A stretch of DNA of 5,500 nt from Prevotella sp. (GCA_021204605.1 JAJPZD010000028.1:1-5500); one strand, 5' to 3'. Counted from the first letter of the stretch, positions 1 through 5,500 are shown. Notes: generated by a model not told the origin, from the letters alone. Program-made: numbers and translations.

Positions 1-11
1 TGTTCCGATTG

Positions 12-120
12 AGCGAATACAGAGCCAAGCTCGCTTGAGCTATGTTGAGCGTGAGAGAATTTTTTCGTAAGCCGAAAGCAGAACCGAACTTGTTCGAGTT
101 ATGTTGAGGCGAGAAAAAAT
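12..120. repeat. Two diverged copies of a 59-bp-period intergenic repeat with a conserved small dyad
   Basis: Two copies lie head to tail, about 12-60 and 71-120, offset by exactly 59 bases. Both carry TATGTTGAG (41-49 and 100-108) and an upstream section matching at about 18 of 28 positions. Each copy has a small dyad at the equivalent place: CAAGC/GCTTG at 26-30/33-37 and CGAAC/GTTCG at 85-89/92-96. The arms differ between copies at two positions, yet both changes are matched in the opposite arm, so pairing is perfect in both. A six-T run (60-65) follows copy 1. There is no convincing ORF. I infer an intergenic repeat family of the kind common in Prevotellaceae; the first copy may extend beyond the left edge. 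Confidence 0.6.
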
Positions 121-142
121 CAACGGAGTTAAATCACTGAAA

Positions 143-172
143 GTAATTTATTCTGTCCGCACGCCACAACGG
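143..172. repeat. Left copy of a dispersed intergenic motif shared with 5289-5317
   Basis: GTAATTT, one extra A, then TTCTGTCC, three bases, CGCCAC, three bases and GG. The same blocks in the same order and spacing occur at 5289-5317, apart from the extra A. About 24 of 29 aligned positions agree. The ACGCC/GGCGT hairpin at 161-177 begins inside this copy. Confidence 0.5.
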
Positions 173-240
173 GGCGTATGTTTGCATGAATTATTGGCAG
201 TCACATTGTGGAAAACTGGAAAATACGCTTGCTGACAACT

Positions 241-279
241 TGCGAAACTTGAGACACTTATTTTACGAAGCATTTCGCA
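241..279. repeat. Imperfect inverted repeat (hairpin)
   Basis: TGCGAAACTT at 241-250 pairs with AAG at 268-270 plus TTTCGCA at 273-279, giving ten base pairs with a two-base bulge and a 17-base loop. No T-tract follows on either strand, so it is not an ordinary intrinsic terminator. It could be a structured part of an intergenic repeat. Confidence 0.45.
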
Positions 280-486
280 TTATTCTGAGACAGGGCACAC
301 TCTCCGACCGTAGCTCCGTCGTGCCAAGTCCTGCCGAGATTCCCTCCGTAGAAATAGAGGTAAACGCTTTCTTTCCATAGCCTATATTCTCGTGTCTTCA
401 TGTCTTAATAATTATGTATCAACCACTAAATGCCCTTTCCAATCACTTCTTATCACAAAGAAAAACCGTTTTCAGGAAAATATTTG

Positions 487-494
487 TACTTTTG
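487..494 (+). promoter_or_regulatory. Putative Bacteroidota-type promoter (-7 box) for engB and the ABC-F gene
   Basis: TACTTTTG matches the TAnnTTTG -7 box of the Bacteroidota primary sigma factor exactly and is preceded by TATTTG. The -33 region, about 19 bases upstream near 465, has no clear TTG, so that half is weak. Transcription would start near 500, only about ten bases before the ATG at 511. This places the in-frame ATG at 430 upstream of the promoter and supports 511 as the start. Confidence 0.6.
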
Positions 495-510
495 CACAAA
501 AACTGAAAAC

Positions 511-1119
511 ATGGAAATCAAAAAGTCGGAATTTGTAATCAGCAGTCCTACGGCAATGCAGTGCCCCAATGACACTAAGGCTGAATATGCCTTCATCGGA
601 CGCAGCAACGTGGGTAAGTCGAGCCTTATCAATATGCTGTGCAACCACAAGGGCCTGGCAAAGACATCCGCCACTCCCGGCAAAACACTGCTGATAAACC
701 ATTTCATAATCAACAACGAGTGGTATCTCGTTGACCTCCCAGGCTATGGCTTTGCAAAACGCTCTAAGACAGTACAGCAGAAATTGGAACAGATGATAAA
801 CTCTTATATCCTGCAACGTGAACAACTCGTAAACGTGTTCGTGCTTATCGACATTCGACATGCTCCGTTGAAAATCGACCTCGACTTTATCGACTGGCTC
901 GGAAAAAGCAGCGTGCCCTTCTCTATCGTGTTCACAAAGGCTGATAAACTAAGCGCATTGAAAGCCAAGCAGTCGGTTGATGCTTATATGGAAAAACTCC
1001 ATGAAACGTGGGAGGAACTGCCGCCTCACTTCGTCTCAAGTTGTGTCAGCAAGGCCGGCAGAGATGAAATCCTCAACTATATCGACAGCATCAACAAGTC
1101 ATTGAAAGAAAATTTATAA
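511..1119 (+). CDS. engB: Ribosome biogenesis GTP-binding protein EngB (YihA/YsxC)
   Basis: A 202-residue TRAFAC GTPase of the EngB family, which acts in the cytoplasm in late assembly of the large ribosomal subunit; it is usually essential in other bacteria. All G motifs are visible: G1 GRSNVGKS at 30-37, the G2 region TSATPGKT at 52-59, G3 DLPGYG at 75-80, G4 TKAD at 142-145, and a G5 region near SSCVSKAG at 176-183. The length fits the family. The frame stays open upstream to an ATG at 430, but that would add 27 residues across the promoter box. MEIKKSEF is a family-like N-terminus, so 511 is preferred. There is no Shine-Dalgarno sequence; the leader is short and A-rich. The stop overlaps the next start (TAATG), suggesting co-transcription and translational coupling with the ABC-F gene. 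Confidence 0.95.
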   Translation: MEIKKSEFVISSPTAMQCPNDTKAEYAFIGRSNVGKSSLINMLCNHKGLAKTSATPGKTLLINHFIINNEWYLVDLPGYGFAKRSKTVQQKLEQMINSYILQREQLVNVFVLIDIRHAPLKIDLDFIDWLGKSSVPFSIVFTKADKLSALKAKQSVDAYMEKLHETWEELPPHFVSSCVSKAGRDEILNYIDSINKSLKENL

Positions 1120-2900
1120 TGCCAACCCTCCAACCTTATCTTGACATACAGAACCTTACTAAATCTTTCGGCGCTACGCTATTGTTTGAGAACATCTCAT
1201 TCTGTATTGCCGAACGACAGAAAGTGGGACTTGTGGCTAAAAACGGCACAGGCAAGTCAACCCTGCTGTCGATAATCACAGGCAAGGAGGGTTACGACAA
1301 CGGTAAAATCACTTTCCGCCGCGACCTGACAATAGGTTACCTCGAACAGACACCATTGTTCAGCCCCGAAGAATCTGTCCTCGATGCCTGCTTCAACCAC
1401 AAAGGCAACGAGGAGCGAATACTAAAAGCAAAACAGATACTCACTCAACTGAAAATCACCAACCTTAACCAGCCCATGGGAGAACTTAGCGGCGGACAGC
1501 AACGCCGTGTGGCTCTTGCCAACGTCCTCCTCACTGTGCCTGATTTCCTTATCCTCGATGAACCTACCAACCATCTCGACCTTGACATGATAGTGTGGCT
1601 TGAGGGCTTCCTGTCACGTGGCAACAAAACTCTGCTAATGGTTACTCACGACAGGTTCTTCCTCGACCGCGTGTGCAACATCATCATCGAATTGGACAAC
1701 AAACAACTATATACCTATCGCGGCAACTACAGTTATTACTTAGAGAAACGACAGGAACGCATTGACAACACCAGAGCGGAAATCTTGCGCGCCAACAACC
1801 TGTACCGCAGGGAATTGGAATGGATGAGACGCATGCCGCAGGCACGCGGACACAAGGCACGCTACCGTGAGGATGCCTTCTTTGAACTCCAGAAAAGGGC
1901 TAAGCAGCGCATAGAGGACAGGCAGATACGACTCAAATCAAGAAACCTCTACATCGGCAGCAAAATCTTCGAATGTCAGTATATCTCAAAAAAATTCTCC
2001 GACAGCAACATCATTCTTAAGGATTTCTACTACAATTTCGCACGCTATGAGAAAATGGGTATCGTGGGCAACAACGGCACGGGCAAGTCAACATTCATAA
2101 AAATGCTGTTGGGAATAGAGAAAATCGACAGTGGACGTTTCGACATCGGCTCCACTGTCAGATTCGGATATTTCTCACAGGAAGGTATCTCTTTCGACGA
2201 GCAGAAAAAGGTAATCGATGTAATCACCGACATAGCTGAATATATCGACATGGGCGGCGGTAAGCACCTCTCGGCTACACAGTTCCTGCAGTTCTTCATG
2301 TTCACTCGTGAACAGCAGTTCAACTATGTTTATAAGTTGAGCGGGGGTGAGAAAAGAAAACTCTACCTTTGCTCTGTTCTGATGAAAAACCCGAATTTCC
2401 TCGTCCTCGACGAACCGACAAACGACCTTGACATCCAGACATTGCAGGTGTTCGAAGAATACCTTGCCGACTTCCCAGGCTGCGTCATCGTGGTGAGCCA
2501 CGACAGGTATTTCATGGATAAGGTGGTTGACCACCTCCTCGTGTTCAAAGGCAACGGCGTGGTGAACGACTTCCCCGGCAACTACACCCAATACCGTGAA
2601 TGGCTTTCCCTTGAAAGCAAGAATGATGTCAAGACCGATGAGAAAAAGGAAACAAAACCGAGGGAAAGAGCTCACCAGGAGAAAAGAAAACTGACGTTCA
2701 AGGAAAAAACAGAACTCGCTCAGTTGGAAAAGGATATTGCTGCTTTGGAAACAGAACAAAAACTCCTCGAAGAACAACTGTGCAGCGGCACGCTTCCCGT
2801 TGACCAACTCACCGAAAAGAGCCGCCGCCTGCCTGTCGTGAAAGAGAAATTAGACGAAAAAGAGCTCCGTTGGTTGGAGCTCTCCGAAATTGAGGGATAA
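1119..2900 (+). CDS. ABC-F family ATPase, Uup-like (duplicated ABC domains, coiled-coil C-terminus)
   Basis: A 593-residue soluble protein with two ABC ATPase domains and no membrane segment, which is the ABC-F layout. ABC-F proteins bind the ribosome (E-site region) rather than transport substrates. Domain 1: Walker A AKNGTGKST 40-48, Q-loop Q77, signature LSGGQ 123-127, Walker B ending LILDEPTNHLD 144-154, H-loop H177. The interdomain linker (about 200-285) contains the charged stretch EWMRRMPQARGHKARYR. Domain 2: Walker A GNNGTGKST 317-325, Q-loop Q354, signature LSGGE 408-412, Walker B LVLDEPTNDLD 428-438, H461. Residues about 505-590 are Lys/Glu-rich and should form a Uup-type coiled coil. 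The first Walker A begins with Ala instead of Gly. Overlap with engB supports a housekeeping role in translation or ribosome assembly. A resistance role cannot be excluded from sequence alone, but the Uup-like tail and context argue against it. Confidence 0.93.
   Translation: MPTLQPYLDIQNLTKSFGATLLFENISFCIAERQKVGLVAKNGTGKSTLLSIITGKEGYDNGKITFRRDLTIGYLEQTPLFSPEESVLDACFNHKGNEERILKAKQILTQLKITNLNQPMGELSGGQQRRVALANVLLTVPDFLILDEPTNHLDLDMIVWLEGFLSRGNKTLLMVTHDRFFLDRVCNIIIELDNKQLYTYRGNYSYYLEKRQERIDNTRAEILRANNLYRRELEWMRRMPQARGHKARYREDAFFELQKRAKQRIEDRQIRLKSRNLYIGSKIFECQYISKKFSDSNIILKDFYYNFARYEKMGIVGNNGTGKSTFIKMLLGIEKIDSGRFDIGSTVRFGYFSQEGISFDEQKKVIDVITDIAEYIDMGGGKHLSATQFLQFFMFTREQQFNYVYKLSGGEKRKLYLCSVLMKNPNFLVLDEPTNDLDIQTLQVFEEYLADFPGCVIVVSHDRYFMDKVVDHLLVFKGNGVVNDFPGNYTQYREWLSLESKNDVKTDEKKETKPRERAHQEKRKLTFKEKTELAQLEKDIAALETEQKLLEEQLCSGTLPVDQLTEKSRRLPVVKEKLDEKELRWLELSEIEG
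2857..2883 (-). terminator. Putative intrinsic terminator of the two-component operon, inside the ABC-F 3' end
   Basis: AGAGCTCC (2861-2868) and GGAGCTCT (2876-2883) form a perfect 8-bp stem with a 7-nt loop. Read on the minus strand, the stem is followed by TTTT (complement of 2860-2857), a short T-tract counting five Ts with the last stem base. It lies about 56 bases past the kinase stop at 2939, where a terminator for the leftward operon would be expected. On the plus strand no T-tract follows. Caution: it coincides with two Glu-Leu codon pairs (GAG CTC), and GAGCTC is itself a palindrome, so part of the symmetry comes from coding. Confidence 0.55.
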
Positions 2901-2938
2901 TTATATGTAGGGACACAATTTATTGAGACCTCTTAAAA

Positions 2939-4309
2939 TCATATATGTGGCAATTCCACTACAAACGTTGTGCCCTTTCCCTGTTCTGAATGTACCGCAA
3001 TATCTCCATGATGCAACGATATGATCTTATGCGACAATGCCATGCCGATACCATGTCCCTCAACCTCGCGCTCCTGCTCTCCCCTGTAAAACAATGTGAA
3101 TAGATTTTGCTTGTCTGTCTCCGACATTCCTATACCATCATCCGACATGCGCACTATAGTCCACCTGTCCCAATATGAAATCTGTACGAAAGAGGTGTTG
3201 TCTGCTGAGTATTTGCAGTTGTTCTCTATTAGATTGGTAAATGCGATGGTAAGAAGATACACATTGCCGTTAACGCTAATCAGACGGTCATCCTCCGCCG
3301 CATCCTGCTCGAAAAGAATGTCTATATGATAATGGGGATGTCCTCGTAAAATCATCTCACGCGCATCGATAAGCAGCTCATCAAGCCTTATCGCCTCCAT
3401 CTTTATCTGCTCTTTCTGGTAGTCTGCCTTTGCAAGGTTGAGCAGACCATCAATAAGTTTCGTCATCCTGCGAGCATCCTGAAGGGCATTCTGCATGGCG
3501 TTGCGGTATTGTTCCACTGTCCTTTGCTTCGACAGCGATAAGTCGAGCTCGGCTGTTAATGCGGCAAGCGGAGTGCGCAACTCATGTGAGACATTGCCCA
3601 CGAAATTCTTCTGAGACGTGAACGACTGCTCCAAACGCTCCAAGAGATCGTTGAACGCAATAGCAAGCTCTCCAAGCTCGTCCCGCTCGTTCTGCACCGG
3701 CAACCTCTGACCTATCTCGTTTGCATTGATGGCATTTGCCTCCTTCACAATCTCGCATATCGGCTTCATCGAGGAACGGGCAAGAAAATAGCACGCTATG
3801 AACAGCAATGTCAGTCCGATTACAAACAGTATGCACAAATCCTTGAGCAGCTCTCTCTGGTTGTTCTTGCCGTAACTGTCGTATGCTGCGGCGGTAACAA
3901 TATAGTCTGTACCCTTGAAATTGTATCTAATGCCGATACCCTCATATTGCCCGACACTGAACGTTATCTCATTCTTCCGCATTATCTCGTCTATCATCTT
4001 CTGGTCTTCCTTTACAATGTCGTTATCCACAGCATCATGATAAAGGAGCTTGAAGTCCGTTGTATATATGGCAACCTCCACCTCATTGATGAAATTCTTG
4101 TTTTTCAGCAATATGGAACGCATTGTGGCGGCATCTACCTGATTCTGAAGATACAGATTGGCCTTCGTAACGGCCTGGCTTCTAAGATCGTATAAAAAAG
4201 CACTGCTGCGCGTGTGGTCGCTGACAAAATATATCATCACCATGCACAACAAGAATACTACTGCCGTGACGCACGTGTTTTTCAGTGTGAGTTTCGTCTT
4301 TATCGTCAT
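2939..4309 (-). CDS. Membrane sensor histidine kinase, CusS/CzcS-like
   Basis: A 456-residue inner-membrane histidine kinase. Visible layout: transmembrane segment 1 at about 12-29; an extracytoplasmic sensor region about 30-156 with no motif I recognise; transmembrane segment 2 about 157-177; a HAMP domain about 178-230 (MKP at 181-183, DELGELAIAFN at 210-220); HisKA with the phospho-acceptor His242 in SHELRTPL 241-248; and HATPase_c with N box NLIENN 359-364, G1 DDGIG 390-394, F box near LFTLFYRG 403-410, G2 GHGIGMAL 418-425 and G3 GKGTTF 444-449. All catalytic boxes are intact. It lies 20 bases downstream of the response regulator and should autophosphorylate and phosphorylate it. The signal is unknown: resemblance to metal-sensing kinases is in architecture and partner type, and no metal-resistance gene is in the window. 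The start region is duplicated (see 4304-4340). Confidence 0.92.
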   Translation of the reverse strand: MTIKTKLTLKNTCVTAVVFLLCMVMIYFVSDHTRSSAFLYDLRSQAVTKANLYLQNQVDAATMRSILLKNKNFINEVEVAIYTTDFKLLYHDAVDNDIVKEDQKMIDEIMRKNEITFSVGQYEGIGIRYNFKGTDYIVTAAAYDSYGKNNQRELLKDLCILFVIGLTLLFIACYFLARSSMKPICEIVKEANAINANEIGQRLPVQNERDELGELAIAFNDLLERLEQSFTSQKNFVGNVSHELRTPLAALTAELDLSLSKQRTVEQYRNAMQNALQDARRMTKLIDGLLNLAKADYQKEQIKMEAIRLDELLIDAREMILRGHPHYHIDILFEQDAAEDDRLISVNGNVYLLTIAFTNLIENNCKYSADNTSFVQISYWDRWTIVRMSDDGIGMSETDKQNLFTLFYRGEQEREVEGHGIGMALSHKIISLHHGDIAVHSEQGKGTTFVVELPHI

Positions 4310-4340
4310 AGCTTGTTATTCAAGATCCGTCATAGCTTGT
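4304..4340 (-). repeat. 13-bp direct repeat duplicating the kinase translation start
   Basis: CGTCATAGCTTGT on the plus strand occurs at 4304-4316 and 4328-4340, offset by 24 bases. On the coding strand each copy reads ACAAGCTATGACG. The downstream copy supplies the kinase ATG (4309-4307). The upstream copy supplies an ATG (4333-4331) that overlaps the response-regulator stop as ATGA and is in frame with the kinase, but meets TAA after five codons (M-T-D-L-E). Confidence 0.85.
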
Positions 4341-5016
4341 CACTGAAAAAGAAACCCACACCAGGCTTTGTGTGTATGAGTTTTACATCGAAATTCTTGT
4401 CTATCTTCTTGCGCAGATAGTTGATATACACGTCTATGAAATTGGTGCCGGTGTCAAAATGCGTGTTCCACACCTTCTCGGCGATGTCAATCCTGCTTAT
4501 CACCTTCTCGGCATTCTCCACCATATACAATAAAAGGTTGTACTCCTTTGGAGACAACTTAATCACTGTACCAGAGCGTTTTACCTCCCTAAGACTCAAG
4601 TTTATGTTTAAGTCAGCATACGACAGTTGCTCTAGCGTCTTCTCAGCCGTCTCCGCATTCCTCTTAAGCAACACCCTCACCCTCGCTATCAGCTCACGGA
4701 AATCAAACGGCTTCACCATATAGTCGTCAGCTCCAGCATCAAATCCATCAAGCTTGTCATCAGTGGACCCCAATGCCGTGAGTATCAATATCGGGATGTT
4801 CTTGTTCGCTTTGCGTATCTCCTTGCATAACTCAAATCCGTCGAGCTTGGGAAGTATTATATCTGAAATAACCAACTGGAAGTCATTCGACTGGAACAGA
4901 CGCAGCCCCATCGCTCCATCGTATGCCACAAATGTCTGGAAACCGTTCTCCTCCAAACCGTATTTCAGCAAATCTGCCACCCTTTTCTCGTCCTCAACAA
5001 TAAGTATCTTCTGCAT
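4330..5016 (-). CDS. OmpR/PhoB-family response regulator, CusR/CzcR-like
   Basis: A 228-residue cytoplasmic transcription factor, usual length for the family. The receiver domain (about 1-115) has the acidic pair Glu8/Asp9, phospho-acceptor Asp52 in SDIILPKLDG (51-60), Thr80 and Lys102 in the VKPF motif (101-104), so it should be phosphorylatable. The C-terminal winged-helix DNA-binding domain (about 128-225) includes LSPKEYNLLLYM (154-165) and DVYINYLRKKID (195-206), a pattern typical of CusR/CzcR-type regulators. It starts at the ATG directly after an AT-rich leader; a promoter is seen about 40 bases upstream. It is the first gene of the operon, followed by its kinase. Target genes are not visible, as the flanking DNA is non-coding on one side and the ribosome-related operon lies on the other. 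The CusR-like label describes family resemblance, not a demonstrated metal response. Confidence 0.94.
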   Translation of the reverse strand: MQKILIVEDEKRVADLLKYGLEENGFQTFVAYDGAMGLRLFQSNDFQLVISDIILPKLDGFELCKEIRKANKNIPILILTALGSTDDKLDGFDAGADDYMVKPFDFRELIARVRVLLKRNAETAEKTLEQLSYADLNINLSLREVKRSGTVIKLSPKEYNLLLYMVENAEKVISRIDIAEKVWNTHFDTGTNFIDVYINYLRKKIDKNFDVKLIHTKPGVGFFFSDKL

Positions 5017-5055
5017 AAAAACGCCTTTTACCTCATCTTTAATCTTTCATGACTG

Positions 5056-5085
5056 CAAATTTAACAATTTCTAATTAAAAATCAA
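5056..5085 (-). promoter_or_regulatory. Putative Bacteroidota-type promoter of the response regulator-kinase operon
   Basis: On the minus strand TTG (5085-5083) is followed after 19 bases by TAAATTTG (5063-5056), matching the Bacteroidota -33 and -7 (TAnnTTTG) boxes with standard spacing. Transcription would begin near 5050, giving a leader of about 33 bases before the ATG at 5016. Two AACnATTTnTA-like sites (5063-5073 and 5084-5094, 9 of 11 identical, 21 bases apart) overlap the boxes and could be autoregulatory sites, though the AT-rich context makes chance likely. Confidence 0.6.
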
Positions 5086-5139
5086 CTATTTATATTTTTC
5101 TTTTCTAAGAAACAGGGGTATTACGGTTAGAACTTAAAT

Positions 5140-5292
5140 ATGAAACAGTGTCTGAATTTATTGCACATTTTGTCTGGTTTCTCAAAAGAACCTGATATTA
5201 GTCCTATTGCTTACGCTAAAATACTTGAAAGACAAACAAAAAGACAACGCGCTTCCGCAACAAAATCTATTAAACAAAATAACCGTAGGTAA
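5140..5292 (+). CDS. Possible small basic protein, 50 codons, unrecognised
   Basis: An ATG-to-TAA frame of 50 residues, divergent from the response regulator. I do not recognise it. The first half is mixed (start MKQCLNLLHILSGF) and the second is strongly basic (ILERQTKRQR near 28-37, ending QNNRR), suggesting nucleic-acid binding if real. For: no stop for 50 codons in AT-rich DNA and a sensible composition. Against: no clear promoter, no ribosome binding site, an in-frame TAG four codons upstream, and its stop lies within the dispersed motif starting at 5289. It could be a remnant of a longer gene or chance. The opposite strand also has a 75-codon frame (5409-5182), which looks worse because part of it is tandem repeat. 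Confidence 0.3.
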   Translation: MKQCLNLLHILSGFSKEPDISPIAYAKILERQTKRQRASATKSIKQNNRR

Positions 5293-5317
5293 TTTTTCTG
5301 TCCACTCGCCACTTAGG
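5289..5317. repeat. Right copy of a dispersed intergenic motif shared with 143-172
   Basis: GTAATTT, TTCTGTCC, three bases, CGCCAC, three bases, GG: the same order as the left copy at 143-172 and in the same orientation. Further on, CGTGCCA (5335-5341), TTCCC (5353-5357) and ATAGAGG (5359-5365) also recur in this order at 320-326, 340-344 and 354-360, though with different spacing. Confidence 0.5.
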
Positions 5318-5361
5318 ACGAACAAATACATCCACGTGCCACCCGCCAGGCGTTCCCCATA

Positions 5362-5448
5362 GAGGAAGCCCACAATTAGAGGAAACCCACAATTAGAGGA
5401 AACCCACAATTAGCAGAAAACCAAAAATTACCAAAAAACAAAAAATTC
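5362..5448. repeat. 17-bp tandem repeat array decaying into A-rich sequence
   Basis: Three near-identical 17-base units occupy 5362-5378, 5379-5395 and 5396-5412, consensus GAGGAAACCCACAATTA; the first has a single G for A. Two degenerate 18-base units follow (5413-5430 and 5431-5448), keeping the CC...AAATT pattern while G and C are replaced by A. There are no spacers between units, so it is not a CRISPR. It could be a binding-site array, an intergenic minisatellite, or the edge of a longer low-complexity block. Confidence 0.8.
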
Positions 5449-5500
5449 CAAAAAAGAAAAAAATAAGTCTAACAGAAAACTGAATAAAAAAAACAACAGA
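5449..5500. other. A-rich low-complexity sequence at the window edge
   Basis: Strongly A-rich plus strand continuing from the tandem array, with no ORF, hairpin or recognised site. It may be further decayed repeat units. Confidence 0.5.

Larger units (their letters stand above)
121..429. other. Gene-poor intergenic region with inverted repeats
   Basis: No convincing gene is seen here. A 64-codon open frame at 186-380 has no recognisable domain, no promoter and a mosaic composition, so I treat it as chance. Visible structure: ACGCC/GGCGT at 161-165/173-177 (7-nt loop); a longer imperfect hairpin at 241-279; TGAGACA repeated at 250-256 and 286-292; and CTCCG three times (302-306, 314-318, 344-348). 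The region also carries the left copy of a motif found again at 5289-5317. It reads as accumulated intergenic repeat sequence, possibly containing remnants of a mobile element. Confidence 0.5.

Noticed and set aside
186..380. 64-codon open frame on the plus strand
   Set aside because: No recognisable domain, no promoter or start context, and it runs through inverted repeats and CTCCG repeats; more likely intergenic repeat sequence read by chance.
430..510. Upstream in-frame ATG extending engB by 27 residues
   Set aside because: The extension covers the TACTTTTG promoter box and is not EngB-like; the ATG at 511 gives a family-like N-terminus and length.
2175..2807. Long open frame on the minus strand, 210 codons
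   Set aside because: It lies entirely within the ABC-F gene, whose motifs are all intact in the plus frame; a shadow of the real gene.
2910..2978. Possible plus-strand terminator after the ABC-F gene: GGG-A-CACAA pairing with TTGTGCCC then TTT
   Set aside because: The loop is about 49 bases, the stem has a bulge, the T-tract is only three bases, and it reaches into the kinase coding region; too weak to call.
5300..5319. GTCC/GGAC inverted repeat near the right repeat copy
   Set aside because: Only four base pairs with a 12-base loop; expected by chance.
5182..5409. 75-codon frame on the minus strand
   Set aside because: Its start lies in the 17-bp tandem array, so its first residues are repeat translation, and the rest shows no domain; it overlaps a more plausible small ORF on the other strand.
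5362..5448. CRISPR-like array
   Set aside because: Units are 17-18 bases and directly adjacent with no unique spacers; it is a plain tandem repeat.

Overview
The window looks like a chromosomal stretch from a member of the Bacteroidota, most likely Prevotellaceae. The evidence is three-fold: promoter-like TAnnTTTG boxes lie upstream of both transcription units, no start codon has a Shine-Dalgarno sequence, and the protein sequences have a Bacteroidota flavour. The genus is inferred from general resemblance, not from any search.

There are four confident genes in two convergent pairs. Rightward: engB (YihA/YsxC-type ribosome-assembly GTPase, 511-1119) overlaps by one base (TAATG) an ABC-F ATPase of Uup-like architecture (1119-2900). 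Both act on or near the ribosome, so this reads as a translation/ribosome-biogenesis operon driven by a promoter just upstream of 511. Leftward: an OmpR-family response regulator (5016-4330) is followed 20 bases later by its sensor histidine kinase (4309-2939), a CusRS/CzcRS-like two-component system. A promoter for this operon is visible at 5085-5056. A hairpin plus T-tract that would end its transcript lies inside the last codons of the convergent ABC-F gene.

The two ends (1-510 and 5017-5500) are gene-poor and repeat-rich. The left end holds two diverged copies of a 59-bp-period element whose short stem is kept by paired changes, followed by several inverted repeats. The right end holds a possible 50-codon ORF, then a 17-bp tandem array that decays into A-rich sequence. 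A motif of about 29 bases occurs at both ends, which suggests a dispersed intergenic repeat family flanking the four-gene block.

I see no RNA gene, transposase, CRISPR array or obviously novel multi-gene system. The most interesting signals are the antisense-embedded terminator, a 13-bp duplication of the kinase start region with an in-frame stop between the copies, the paired end repeats and the small ORF.
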